In this document: one piece after another, positions 24,606-36,589 of the stretch
Position numbering within the stretch: the stretch's first letter is position 1
Layout: each line of letters opens with the position of its first letter
Assembly: GCA_028554795.2 (NCBI GenBank)
Contig: CM068827.1
Span: 70,405,809 to 70,469,808 of the forward strand
Direction: 5' to 3'
DNA: 64,000 nucleotides
From: Sinohyriopsis cumingii
Lineage: Eukaryota; Mollusca; Bivalvia; Unionida; Unionidae
Notes under the pieces: generated by a model
The model's database searches: none
Told to the model about the DNA's origin: nothing
The model's input: the letters and a program-made list of their open reading frames with translations, nothing else
Program-made: the position numbers and the translations under genes

Positions 24606-24690
24606 ATGAAACATAAACAAAAAAGGACTATACAACCAATGAGACAACTAGAAATCATGTTAAACATAAAGAAATAAGGACTATGCAACC
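24605..24690. repeat. Two detached units of the ~53-bp satellite
   Basis: Carries 'aaacataaac', 'aaggactatacaaccaa', 'gagacaactagaaat' and a second unit starting 'acataaagaaataagg'. This is the continuation of the array ending at 19470, displaced by the retroelement. Confidence 0.9.
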
Positions 24691-24699
24691 ACAGATGGA

Positions 24700-25790
24700 G
24701 ATGGGTCCAGCGAAAAGAAAATGCACAACTCTTTCAAAAATAGTGTACATACATTGACTGGTTAACATGCATATCTTTTGATGATTACCACAACATCCAT
24801 TAAGTGTCACAGCAACCCGCTAAAAACTGCAAGATTAGTTGCATTCATAATATTGCCATACTACATATAGCTGTCAAAAAGGGCAATAACTCTTAAAAAT
24901 TCCAGGACCACTTAGATTTGTCAAAAAACATGTATGTATATCTTAAGATAATGATTGATCCACGAGAAACTACAAGCCAAGTTGTGGTTACAAAGTATTG
25001 TCATGCACTGCATCCAGCTGTGGGGCTAACTCCAACCACAATTGTGAGAGCACAGTACTTTGTAAGTATGTGCTTCAGATGATGACTATAACATGTATAG
25101 AGTTTTATGGTGATCCATTGAAAACTGTGAGACTAGCTGAGTTCACAGTATTCTGTCATACACTACATCTAGTTCCAAGTCAAAAAGAGCTGTAACAAAA
25201 ACTGCAGTGGCACATTTGTTTCTTGATTATGAGCATCTTCATTTGATGACCATAATACAAGCTGAACTTCACTTCATAAACTGAAGGACAAACTGCATTC
25301 GCACTATTTTCTCATAAAATGTATTAAGCAGCAAGACAAATGAGGCAATAATTCTAACAAGTCTGGTGGGAGGACAGTAATTAGTCCATATGCATATCTT
25401 TAGCAATGACCACAACATGTACAAAAATGTTTAATGACAACACATTGAAAACTGAGACTACCTGATTCTGTCACACACTACATCTGGCTCCTAGTCCAAA
25501 TGTACATTATCAGGTTATGACCATAACACTTCCTAAGTTTCATGGCAATCCATTCAAACATTGGAGACTACTTATGTTCAAAAGATTCTGTAAAACATTA
25601 CATCCAGCTTTGATTCAAAATGGGCAAAATTTCAGATAAAACTTGCATGAAAACTCTAATGTATACACATCTTCAGATGTCAATTATAATATGAAGTCAG
25701 TTTCTTAGCAATAAAAAGCTCAGAGACAAGATCTGTTTACAAGATTCTGTCACTCACTGCTTTTAGATGTGAGACAAAAAGGTCAATGAC
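24700..25790. repeat. Diverged ~150-165-bp tandem repeat, six to seven units
   Basis: Landmarks recur in order: 'gcaataactct', 'catatctttgatga'-like, 'gaccacaacatg'-like, 'catacactacatctag'-like and 'agtccaaaaagg'-like. The clearest starts are near 24772, 25065, 25225, 25395 and 25665. Units are much diverged, so this is an old array. Confidence 0.75.
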
Positions 25791-25844
25791 TCTATTAAAT
25801 TTGCAGAAGCAGTGATTTGTCTGCATTATACAAGAATTCCAATA

Positions 25845-26415
25845 TAACCCTGCCATTATCAAGGTCTGCTTTACACAAGAATTCCGATATAACCCTGCCA
25901 CTATCTAAGTCTGCTTTACACAAGAATTCCAATATAACCCTGCCACTATCTAAGTCTGCTTTACACAAGAATTCCAATATAACCCTGCCTCTATCTAAGT
26001 CTGCTTTACACAAGAATTCCAATATAATCCTGCCACTACCTAAGTATGTTTTACACATTAATCCCAATATAACCCTGCCACTATCTAAGTCTGCTTTACA
26101 CAAGAATTCCAATATAACCCTGCCACTATCTAAGTCTGCTTTACACAAGAATTCCAATATAACCCTGCCACTATCTAAGTCTGCTTTACACAAGAATTCC
26201 AATATAACCCTGCCACTATCTAAGTCTGCTTTACACAAGAATTCCAATATAACCCTGCTTCTATCTAAGTCTGCTTTACACAAGAATTCCAATATAACCC
26301 TGCCTCTATCTAAGTCTGCTTTACACAAGAATTCCAATATAATCCTACCACTACCTAAGTCTGCTTTACACAAAAATCCCAATATAACCCTGACTCTATC
26401 TAAGTCTGCTTATGT
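25845..26415. repeat. 45-bp minisatellite, about 12.5 copies
   Basis: The unit is 'tctgctttacacaagaatt' + 'ccaatataaccctgccac' + 'tatctaag'. Nearly every unit contains an EcoRI site (gaattc). Because the period is 15 codons and the unit lacks stops in one frame of each strand, open frames of 201 (plus) and 195 (minus) codons arise across it. I see no start context, splice signals or family match that would make either a gene. Confidence 0.97.
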
Positions 26416-26689
26416 TTATTAGCAAGCTGTAATTGTTCTCAGTATGTCCAAGACACCCCTACAACAAGGTCGCTTGATAAGAGAGCAACAATTATGAACC
26501 CCTTTTCCTAAGTTCACTAATGTATTTCACTTTTATATAAAGGATAATATGCACAAAGGACAAAACTGTGGTCCCTTAAGTGTCATTTTTAGACAGGTCT
26601 CATTGTAATTGTTGAAAAGGTTTTCACATTGGAGATGGTTTTACTGTCAATAACCTCAGACTTATGAATCCCTCATATTATTTACAAAC

Positions 26690-26930
26690 ATAATTAGATA
26701 GAACACCACAATGATAACCCATTAGGATGACAATAGAATGAACAGATACATAATTAGTTAGAACACCACACTGATAACACATTAGGATGACAGTAGAATG
26801 AACAGATACATAATTAATTAGAACACCACACTGATAACCCATTAGGATGACAGTAGAATGGACAGATACATACTTACTTAGAACACCACACCAAAAACCC
26901 ATTAGGATGACAAAATATACATAAGCATAC
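26690..26930. repeat. 60-bp tandem repeat, about four copies
   Basis: Landmarks 'tagaacaccaca', 'ataacccattaggatgaca' and 'gaatgaacagatacata' recur at a 60-bp period. The 93-codon minus-strand frame is a by-product of the stop-free period. Confidence 0.95.
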
Positions 26931-27189
26931 ATTTTCTCCAAACAGAATACATCTACCAATCATGTTTCAAAAGTCTGCAATCAATGGTGTCTGAATTTAG
27001 AGCTAAAGTCAACACTTAACTCAAACCACTGGAATGAAAACTATAGGTCACAATGACTTCATTTTCTCTGACCACCAAAATACATGCATTGTTCATGATA
27101 CATCTAAATCATGAGTAACATTACTACGTACATGTAGCAATCAAAGGACAAAACATAGCTGCTGTTGAATATCAGATCTGGTACTTCAC

Positions 27190-28350
27190 TTTTACAGTCA
27201 GGTACATGTACCACAAAACTTAAATGGATCCACATGAGATGGGATCATAATGTACCACAAGACTAATGGATCCACACATAATAGTCTCATAATATACCAC
27301 AAGATTAATGGATCCACACTAGATGACCTCATAATATACCACAAGACTAATGGATCCACACTAGACAACCTTATAATGTACCACATGACTAATGGATCCA
27401 CACTAGATGGCCTCATAATGTACTGCAAGACTAATGAATCCACACTAGATAGCCTCATAATGTACTGTAAGACTAATGGATCCACACTAGATGGCCTCAT
27501 AATGTACTGCAAGACTAATGAATCCACACTAGATAGCCTCATAATGTACCACAAGACTAATGGATCCACACATAATAGTCTCATAATATACCACAAGATT
27601 AATGGATCCACACTAGATGACCTCATAATATACCACAAGACTAATGGATCCACACTAGACGACCTCATAATGTACCATAATACTAATGGATCCACACTAG
27701 ATGGCCTCATAATGTACTGCAAGACTGATGAATCCACACTAGATAGCCTCATAATGTACTGCAAGACTAATGGATCCACACTAGATGGCATCATAATGTA
27801 CCACAAGGCTAATGGATCCACACTAGATAGCCTTGTAATGTACCACAAGACTAATGGATCCATGCATAATAGTCTCATAATATACCACAAGACTAATGGA
27901 TCCCCACTAGATGGCCTCATAATGTACCACAAGACTAATGGATCCACTCTAGATAGCTTCATAATGTACCACAAGACTAATGGATCCACACTAGATGACC
28001 TCATAAAGTACTGCAAGAAAAATGGATCCACACTAAATGTCCTCATAATATACCAAAATACTAATGGATCCATACTAGATGGCCTCATAATGTACCACAA
28101 GACTAATGGATCCCCACTAGACGGCCTCATAATGTACCACAAGACTAATGGATCCACTCTAGATAGCTTCATAATGTACCACAAGACTAATGGATCCACA
28201 CTAGATGGCCTCATAAAGTACTGGAAGAAAAATGGATCCACACTAAATGTCCTCATAATATACCAAAAGACTAATGGATCCATACTAGATGGCCTCATAA
28301 TGTACCACAAGACTAATGGATCCATGCTAGATGGCCTCATACACCTAACT
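27190..28350. repeat. 42-bp minisatellite, about 27 copies, open on both strands
   Basis: The unit reads 'cctcataatgtaccacaag' + 'actaatggatccacac' + 'tagatgg', with a BamHI site (ggatcc) in most units. Blocks of several units recur (for example 27240-27480 and 27550-27760; 27890-28070 and 28080-28290), which shows larger segmental copying inside the array. A 42-bp period is 14 codons, so stop-free frames of 386 (plus) and 398 (minus) codons appear. I treat both as non-coding. Confidence 0.97.
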
Positions 28351-28399
28351 GTTACACTACTCCACCATACTTTAAGACAGCAGCTTGAAATCATAAGAA

Positions 28400-29565
28400 C
28401 TTCCAGCTAAAGTTGTTTAAACATTACTCACAATGTCACCTGTTCAAGGTAAATATCATCATAACCAGATTTGTTCCTTTAATTTTTTTAAAATATTTAT
28501 TTTTTTGTTTACATGATGGCTGATGCTTGCTTACATGATTATAATGCACTCATGAAAAATTGCTTTAGGAATACCCATTCCATCTTTCCCTTTTGCAAGG
28601 GCTGTCAGTAATTGGTTAGAAAATAATAGACAGCCCCTAGCAACAATGTATCAGCCAAGTTCTTAAAATAAAAAGTAAGAAGACGTTAAAATGTAATGTA
28701 TTGTAATTTACTGGCTATATAGTAAGCATTTCCTGCTTCTGAAAGATGCATGGCTGCATGCTAATTGCTTATCAGATATCAGAACTTTGATCTAACAGAT
28801 GCTAGTGTTTTGTGTTGTTCATATCCAAAGTGGTTTTATACAATGATTTGCATGTATGCATACCACCTAAAGAAGCACATCATGTAATTGTCAAGTAAAC
28901 TTGATATGAAACATTATATAGTTCTGTATTTAGAGGATAAAGAGTGTAGTGCATTCATTTGTTCTATTTATAGTTAATCAGGTCAGGCAAAACTATCTCC
29001 CTCCTTCTCACTCCACACCCAAGATCTTTCCATGATCAAATTTCTGGACTTGCCTTAATCTTTTCTTCTTTCCTAATCAAACAGAAATAGAATTGTGCCA
29101 TAATCTGTAAAAGCTTTACCTCTTTCAATCACTTCGTACCTATCACAAATACAACAGATAATGCACTAACAAGTATGCAAATAAGATATTTAAAGTCACA
29201 ATGCAACTGTACATTATGGGGCTTCCAATATTTAAGGATGGGACTTCCCAGGAACCTGAAGATGATCATTTAGGAAATTAATGGAGCCCCCAACTGAGTT
29301 GAATCTAGCAAGATATATACCAAATCCCCAGCCAATATCATGCAATTTCATACCTACCATAACAGTATGTGTCATGCTAAAAACATGATTTGTTTTACCC
29401 CCAAACCCCACAACACAGTTGTGTTTTGAAAAACATGATTTGAAAAATGCAATTGGAAAAACATGATTTATAGTTTTTAAAAAACAACCTCAATATATGC
29501 CTGTAACATGTAGCATGTATAAATGGGAAGCAACCTTGCTTTGAGCTCATAAAAATTACCCTTGT
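28400..29565. other. Intron sequence, no gene seen
   Basis: AT-rich intron of the RPTP gene between the 42-bp array and a dispersed repeat. I see no exon, RNA gene or clear repeat, apart from an A-rich stretch with 'aaaaacatgattt' repeated near 29380-29470. Confidence 0.5.
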
Positions 29566-29569
29566 TGCA

Positions 29570-29930
29570 GTTTATTGCAATATGTCATAAAGGCAATTAA
29601 AAGGTAAAGAAGTTATGCATAAACAATCACCATTTCACATATTACTTAACCAGCTGACAATAGTTAGGGTGATGCATTAAGTCCATTCATGACTGCTGTG
29701 TGGGAATCTATGAGACTAATTTGCATAGGTAAAGTACATATATGGGAAAACCCTATTTGTTTTCACTTATAGGTAAATCAAAGATATGTACATTGAAGAA
29801 AAAAGTTATTACTCTTTATTGCCTTGAATGAGAATGTTTTATTAAAGATTATTGGCAAGTTTTTGATCAGCAGCACATTTCTTTTTAGTAAGATTTTACT
29901 CCATAAAGTGTGATTATTTCAGTCATGGGA
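29570..29930. repeat. Dispersed repeat, copy 2 (paired with 12040-12600)
   Basis: Shares ordered landmarks with the copy at 12040 but lacks its (TTA)n tract. Family not recognised. Confidence 0.5.
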
Positions 29931-30422
29931 ACAGTATTCAGGTGTGATTAATTTTTTAAGACAAAATGTTAAAAGACATTTCCTGTGGTTCAGGAAACAA
30001 TGATACTATACAACCTAGCAAAACTAAATTTCAGAACTCCTGATTGATAGAGTTTGACTGTGTGAAGCACATCAACATGGGGGAGCATACACTATATCAA
30101 CTTAGGTCATTTTTGAGATATTCAAAGTCCACTGAAATAGCACCTGTACATAACATAGAGACCTGCCGAAACATATCTGGACATTCAGTTTAGTTCTCTT
30201 TATTATCATTAAATATCTTACTGACCCATCCTTTTCAGGATATTTTACCCATGAAATAGACTGATTGAAAGAATAATAATAAAAACATGCCTTTGTTTAC
30301 ACAGTTGATTTGTGTTGATAAAGCATTAACTCCCATACTGGACAGTGGTGTTTATTACTTTTGTATTACCTGTATAAAAAATAAACATTAAGCTTGAAAA
30401 TGTTATCCACCCCCACTGCCCA

Positions 30423-30720
30423 ATGAAATGGTCAGTCTCAAATATTCTTTCTCTCTATAAAGACAAGCATATCTCATGGTCAGACTGCATTCGATACAAT
30501 TCTGACAATGCTAATGTTATGGTCAGCAATAGCAACTTGGTTCTGACCATGATTCACTCAGTAAATTCAGCAAGGAAGTTTGAACAACAGTACTGTCCAG
30601 TCTCTAGTGAGTGCAAAAATGAGCTTTTAATGACATGTGCATTACCTTCAGACACTCTTTTGAACTACTGACAGCAGCATAGAATGCATCTAATTAAGTC
30701 AATGTTTTGCCATCTAATGG
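30423..30720 (+). pseudogene. hAT/ZBED-type transposase fragment
   Basis: The plus-strand translation starting near 30430 includes WSDCIRYNSDNANVMVSNSN, like the W-x-x-C...SDNAxVM segment in the RNase H-like core of hAT-derived transposases (DUF4371/ZBED type). A downstream segment resembles the ...LP...DLL region, with a stop at 30671. It is a short isolated piece with no zinc finger, no C-terminal dimerisation region and no visible element ends. Identification rests on one motif. Confidence 0.45.
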
Positions 30721-31369
30721 ATTTTAAAGAGAGAAACTTGGCAAATATTTACTTTTAAGGTCAATGTGCTTGTGATTTACTGAGTTGGAACAGATGTGTA
30801 TATACATGGTGGTGATATACGACAATGCTAAGTCTACCAACTATTTTGTCTTTGTGAGTGTATTAAATGCTTTGAAGAAAACAGATAATTAATATTTTTA
30901 ATCCAATGTGAATTTCTGATCTTTTTCTATAGGCTCATATAAAAGGCTTAATCTCAGTTGAACAACATTACTTTTGGGGGGTAATGTGTACTGACCGATT
31001 TTGGAACTCAAAACACTTTTTGAGTCTCAAACCTTCCATCCCCCAGCCCCAACAATGTCTGGGAATATGGCAGGCATGCAATTTATAGGCAAGGTCAACC
31101 AAGGCCCAAAACTCCAAAACATCTTTGAAAAAACAATCAAACATACATGTTTTTAATAACAAGCTTCATATTAAATTTGACTTCAAACCATGAAATTCCT
31201 CAAAAGGTATTGAGCTGAAATTGAAGGGCAAAAGTTCAAATTCAAACAGGGACCAAAGTCCATAAATGTTTACTGAAAGAAAGTGAAAACAAACTCTTCC
31301 TGGGACTACTTCATGTAAAGCCTCATACTGTATTAAATTTAAATAGTCTGAAGTTCCAGTATGGATGAG

Positions 31370-32090
31370 ACTGCAACAGGTGGATTGATCTTATGTGAGA
31401 TCTTCCCAAGAAATAGTCCATGCTGAAGTGTTTCATTGATGATTTGAGTGTCTTTGAAGTGTTGTTTTTTTACCTCCCTGTGAATGCTTTTCCTCCTTCA
31501 GCTTGACATATATGATCTTCTTTGGCATTCACTCTTATAATATCCTAGTGATGTGGCCTGCCCATCTGAATTGTGATTTCATTAGCAGAGTGTAGGTGCT
31601 TCGAATGCCTGCCCATGTGAGAACCTCAGTGTCTAGGACCGTGTCCTGCCATCATATCCTCATCAGTTTCCTCAGGCAGCCCATGTGAAAATGATTCATC
31701 TTCTTGGCATGAAGTCTATATACAGTTCTAGTTTAACATGCATAAAAGGTTGGCAGCACAGTGGATTTGTAGACCTTCAGTTTTGTTTGTTTTAAATTGA
31801 TGCCTGTGCACTCTCACACACTTGTATCTAGTCTGCCAAAGGCCATACATGCTTTGGCAATTCTGGCAATGATTTCATTACTAATGTGGACTGTACATGA
31901 CAGTGTGCTACAGAGATAGGTGAACTTGTCCACCACCATGAATGTTTGGTCATTTGTTGGGATGGTAGGCTCTGCGTAAGGCTTTCTGGTACAGGTTGGT
32001 GCATCATCTCTGCAATCTTTATACTGATTACAAGATCAAAATTGTCACCAGCTGAAGAGAAGTGGTCCATACTCTTGTCAGGATGTAGTA
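31370..32090 (-). pseudogene. 3' end of a LINE-type reverse transcriptase, decayed
   Basis: The minus-strand frame at 31828-32070 encodes MDHFSSAGDNFDLVISIKIA, then EMMHQPVPES and further on SLPSQQMTKH. This is the segment that follows the YxDD box in non-LTR reverse transcriptases (FSxACDxFGLxIxxxKTxxM). Downstream, in broken frames to about 31380, lie fragments resembling the C-terminal LRWxGHV region. Stops and frameshifts are common. Confidence 0.7.
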
Positions 32091-32463
32091 CTTAATTATT
32101 GGCGAAGAGTGTAGATATTATAAAGTCCACGAGCATGAAATGCTTTAAAATCCAGCCCAGGAATAATAAAGTGTTGTAAAAGTAAGATAACTACAATGTT
32201 AAAATTTGTAAAATCTGAAGGTTTGAAAGTCCACTGCTGGTAGCAAATGAGGATAAAGATAATCTTTGATGAAAACATCAATGTAAATTAAAACACTGGA
32301 AAAGTACTGTAAGATTTGAAGCACAGAATACTGCCAATAAGGAATATTCTGCTATACAGAACAATATACATATTGCCTTAAAGTATTTGAATTTCATCAA
32401 TTGGAGAACATCAATACAATTTTTGTTATTGTTTTCAATGTGAGAAATGAAAGTGTACATTAC

Positions 32464-32553
32464 CTTGAACTCTTCATAAATTTTGTTGATATCATGGCAG
32501 AAATCAGACAGCCCAGAATAGTTCAGCAGATGGGAATACTCCTTTGTTTCTGT
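32464..32553 (-). CDS. RPTP coding exon: juxtamembrane segment leading to PTP domain
   Basis: The acceptor CATTTTTAG precedes 32553 and the donor GTAATG follows 32464. It is 30 codons, phase 0 both sides. It encodes TETKEYSHLLNYSGLSDFCH followed by DINKIYEEFK, the acidic helix that precedes the catalytic domain in RPTPs. The next coding exon is 18.6 kb away, across the satellite and retroelement nest; the junction EEFK/TIPNEM reads naturally. Confidence 0.9.
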
Positions 32554-32825
32554 CTAAAAATGAAGACAATTACAATAACTTTTATTTTAAAAAAAGACCC
32601 CCAAACCCCAAAACAACCAAAATAACATAAGCAATTATAAAAACTGAATAAACTCTCCCATCCACATCTTTAGTTAAATAAAAACTTTTGATATATTTAT
32701 AACTGAAATAGTAGAGCAATGGTCAAATGAAACTTTTGTTTTTACAAGCTATTTTATATCTAACGTCAAAATGCTTACTTTACTACATAATTTGAAGAAA
32801 TGAAAAATAGCTACCTTTTTTACTC

Positions 32826-33050
32826 AGAAGTCAAGTCCAACTGCCAACAACAGACACCCTGATCTCTGTCAAATAATTTGCCAGATCAATGTCTGTGTTG
32901 TATGTTCAAATAATTACTCCTAACAAGCTGCAGAGACCCATATATGTTGGCATATAAGCTGCAGAGATCCATATATCCTGGCATATAATGTGATAGCAGT
33001 TCTAGATCTGTGCAGTCTGCAGTTTGATTTGACTTATACGTGAGCGTATA
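32826..33050. mobile_element. Double-hairpin MITE, copy D (opposite orientation, diverged)
   Basis: Contains 'aagtcaagtccaactgcc' at the left, a stem around 'gacaccctgatctctg', the spacer (tcaaataattactcc), then a second, longer repeat-filled stem ending 'ctgcagtttgatttgactta'. The order of hairpins is reversed relative to copies A, B and F. An internal 'agctgcagagaccca'-type duplication is present. Confidence 0.65.
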
Positions 33051-33629
33051 TTATTTGTTATGTAGTTATTATTCATTTTCTGTTTGGATTTTAAGACATT
33101 TTACCATGTGCTTGAAAGTCAGGTTTATCATTTGTATTTGACCATACAATGTGTTATGTACATGTAATTTATATTGTGTGCTTGACCTTTGTCCATAATT
33201 GAGGGTAGGAGTTTAGGCCTACCTGACTTATGTCATTTTGTAAAAATATGTTTAGCTGGATTTGGTATATTGGTATATCCACATATTCAAGACTATTGAT
33301 ACATCAGCATATTCATTCAAACACTCTATATTTTTGAAGATGTGATATAACTTCTGAGATTATTTGGGATTTAATTCACAATACTGTAAGTTCCTCTTAC
33401 ATTTTTACTTTGTAACATAAATAAATAAATATTTTGTTAAATTTTATGAAACTTGTTGGTTTTGCTTTGTAAGTTACTTAGTTTAAAACCATAGAGTCAT
33501 AACAAATGCTATTTAAATACATTATTAATTTCAAACTTTCATTATATTCCAAAATGTAAAGAAAAACATTTGGCCTGCTACCAGGACAGCTTTTAAAGTA
33601 TACATCCAGAATTTTATTCAGATCTCAGT

Positions 33630-33755
33630 TGTTATCAATAATTAGTATAACAAACAATGCAGAGCTTGATCTTCTGGTACATTATGCAGCAACAGATTTG
33701 AGTCTGTGCAGTTTGCAGTTGGACTCAACTTATAAGCAAGTATAAATGTATACAT
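33630..33755. mobile_element. Double-hairpin MITE, copy E, truncated
   Basis: Starts in the spacer (aataattagtataacaaac). It has one stem (cttgatcttctgg / cagatttgagtctg, imperfect) and the right end 'cagttggactcaacttata' + 'agcaagta'. The left half is missing. Confidence 0.65.
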
Positions 33756-33931
33756 TATACAGCTGCCTGGCTAAGTCATGGTCAGTCACCTGTGCAAGTT
33801 CTAATATATAACATTCACAAATGAATACTCTTACAATTTTTGAGCAATGAAAACTTTAAATTTTCAGAATCATTTTAAAGTAAATATAGAAAGAGACTAA
33901 GGCAGACATTACTTTATTCTATGCAACTTAC

Positions 33932-34093
33932 TCTCCCGGATTCATTTTGCTCAAGTGCTGGGTTCCAGTATCCACTGTTTGGTCTGGATTTAGGCAGAAC
34001 CCCCAGGGCTACTGAGTCAATACTGCGAACAGATGAACGACTAAGCATATGAGGACGCATCTTTTTAACACCGTTACGTCGGTACACCAGAAC
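33932..34093 (-). CDS. RPTP coding exon: cytoplasmic juxtamembrane region
   Basis: The acceptor CTATATAG precedes 34093 and the donor GTAAGT follows 33932. It is 54 codons, phase 0 both sides. It starts VLVYRRNGVKKMRPHM, the basic stop-transfer segment directly after the transmembrane helix, and continues with a Ser/Arg-rich stretch and NSGYWNPALEQNESGR. Multiple Ser/Arg (RSSVRS) could be phosphorylation sites, which is inference only. Confidence 0.92.
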
Positions 34094-34184
34094 CTATATA
34101 AGGGGGAAAATGCATGACCAAATGAGGTTAGTAGATAAAGTGAGATCTGTTAATATTTGGCCATGATGCTGAATATCAAGAAAT

Positions 34185-34505
34185 ATTCACAATATCCTTA
34201 TCTGTCTAATATCAGAATTATTCACAATATCCTCATCTGTCTAATATCGGAATTATTCACAATATCTTCATCTGTCTAATATCGGAATTATTCACAATAT
34301 CCTCATCTGTCTAATATCGGAATTATTCACAATATCTTCATCTGTCTAATATCAGAATTATTCAAAATATCCTCATCTGTCTAATATCAGAATTATTCAC
34401 AATATCCTCCATCTGTCTAATATCGGAATTATTCACAATATCCTCATCTGTCTAATATCAGAATTATTCACAATATCCTCTATCTATCTAATATCGGAAT
34501 TATTG
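34185..34505. repeat. 35-bp minisatellite, about nine copies
   Basis: The unit is 'attcacaatatcctcatctg' + 'tctaatatcggaatt'. Copies differ at a few positions (tcag/tcgg, cctc/cttc). It lies in the RPTP intron between the transmembrane and juxtamembrane exons. Confidence 0.95.
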
Positions 34506-35004
34506 GCAGTTTGTTTTTTTGGAGTAAAGGTCAAATAAGGTCAAATATTAGGAAGTAAGGTTAGTGATAAAATAGCATTAGAAGCATCTTACTAAACACA
34601 TCCAGCTGTTCATCTGATTTATTAAATGTAAAATAGAAGTTCACCTGTGATTTTAAATAGTAACTGTTTAACTGATGAAGACAACACAACTGAATTTCAG
34701 ATAAGAACAGTAGACTGTTTTTAGAAGGATGTTATTAGTGACATTCTTCATTTATCATTATCTCTACTCATATCAACCAGCATCTTTTACTGTCAGCTTA
34801 CTTTTGAGACATCATTTGGATACAGAAGACAACAATTTTACATAATTCTAATTTTGAGGACTCAGTTTGCTTTCACCTGTTCTTTTAAAAAAGTAAAACA
34901 ATACACACAGTTTGGAAAATTGCATGCTGTTCTTTGTTTTTGCTGGCTTAAACAGCATTTTTAATATATTACTGGATGGATATATTTATATGAAGAGAAA
35001 AAGA

Positions 35005-35405
35005 GATGTTCTCCATCAGACACTCATAGGATCAAGTATGGTTCTCTAGCAGACATTCACAAGTTCAATTATAATTCTCCATCAGACACTTACAAGTTCA
35101 ATTGATGATTCTCTATCAGACACTCACAAGTTCAATTATAATTCTCCATCAGATGCTTACAAGTTCAATCATGATTCTCTATCAGAAAACTCACTAGTTC
35201 AATAATTATTCTCTAGCAGACACTTATAAGTTCAACTGATGATTCTCTAGCAGACATTTTTTAAATTCAATTTATAATTCTCTACCAGACTGATAAATTA
35301 AAATTATTTTTCTTCATTAAACACTCATAAGTTCATTTTATGAGCCTCAAGCAGACACTCATGAGTTCAGTTGATGATTCTCTATCAAAAGACTCATATG
35401 TTCAA
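35005..35405. repeat. ~33-bp minisatellite, diverged, about eleven copies
   Basis: Repeats 'ttctccatcagacactcac' and 'aagttcaattataa' with frequent substitutions and small indels. Confidence 0.85.
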
Positions 35406-35979
35406 TTCACTAAAAGCTAGATTTTAAGAAACTTTCTCTTTATGGGATAGTTGATATTTTTGATTTAAATTTCACAATTATATGAACAACTATCTTAAGG
35501 TCAAACTGATCCTGTCCAATCAATCAATGTGATGCTCTTTTAATTTTTCAGTTACAAAATATCTTGCCTCTGTTGGTGATAACCATAGGATGTAAACCAC
35601 CAGGACCATTCAAATACATAATTTATACTGTGTTTATTATAACAATTTCTTTACAATGTTAGAAGTAGCATCATAGTACATGTAATACCAACATGGAATA
35701 ACTACAGTGGTAGAATACTTGCTTTACACCTGTGCTGTCCTGGTCAAATCATATGATATGCAGCAGCTCAGTACCTACCATGCTGAACTCATGACCAGAA
35801 GGGTGCAAATCCAAATCCTGGACGAGACACTTTACTCTGATTGCCTCAGCACAACATGACCTCCGTGTGAAAATAAGCTGCCAAACACCAAAGAACCAAA
35901 TAAAACATTTAAACCTGGCCAGTTGTGGCCACCCATCCAAGATGAGTGTTTTGTTCTTTTCAGACTCACTGTATGTACC

Positions 35980-36180
35980 GGTATTTGCTTATAAGACAAG
36001 TCCAACTGCAAACTGCATAAACCCAGATCTGCCATTGCATAATGCACCTTCAGAACTGGGTCTATGCAGTTTGTAAGGAGTAATCAGTAGAACTAACAAT
36101 GTAGACCCTGATCTGCAGGTGCATTATGCTTTGGCAGATCGGGATTTTTGTTGTTTGCAGTTTGAGTCAACTTATAGTCA
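35980..36180. mobile_element. Double-hairpin MITE, copy F
   Basis: Both stems are intact in outline: 'aaactgcataaacccag' pairs with 'ctgggtctatgcagttt', then the spacer with 'agtaatcagtagaac', then 'gtagaccctgatctgc' with its distal partner. It ends 'cagtttgagtcaacttata'. It lies about 130 bp from the transmembrane exon. Confidence 0.8.
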
Positions 36181-36310
36181 TGTAAACCTGGTATCTCCAG
36201 TTTCCTGCACCTTAATGGCAGACCACTTAAAACAACAAAATTGACCAATAAGTGACTGAGAATACAAATACCAATTAAGCTTTGCAAATGTTTCTTAAGA
36301 TCATACTTAC

Positions 36311-36481
36311 AGCTTGAAGAGCCACTAAGGCTACACAGCAGATGCCACCTACTGAGGCAATAACAACAACCATTGTGATGCCAGGCTGCATTTCATCTGG
36401 ATATGTCTGTGATACTGACTGCTCACTGCTTTTCACATCTCCATCTTTATTTTCCAGCTGGATTAGTTTTACAGAAAGCAA
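36311..36481 (-). CDS. RPTP coding exon: membrane-proximal stalk and transmembrane helix
   Basis: The acceptor TTATTTTCAG precedes 36481 and the donor GTAAGT follows 36311. It is 57 codons, phase 0 both sides. The stalk reads LLSVKLIQLENKDGDVKSSE... and the helix is ITMVVVIASVGGICC plus VALVALQA, about 23 uncharged residues with a GG pair that could aid packing. It is followed in the next exon by VLVYRR, giving the positive-inside charge expected of a type I protein. Confidence 0.93.
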
Positions 36482-36589
36482 CTGAAAATAAATAAACAAG
36501 AATTAACAAAAGAAAGAAAGAAAAATTCCCAAAAATGGAAACCCCCCAGTTCTATTAAGAAAGAAAAAATCAGTTTCTTAAATATGGCT

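Noticed and set aside
25795-26422. Open frames of 195 (minus) and 201 (plus) codons
   Set aside because: Both are products of a 45-bp repeat with no stop in that phase. The equal openness of opposite strands, with no family match or splice context, argues against coding.
27198-28410. Open frames of 398 (minus) and 386 (plus) codons encoding 14-residue repeats
   Set aside because: Explained by the 42-bp minisatellite. Unit differences do not look synonymous and both strands are open alike.
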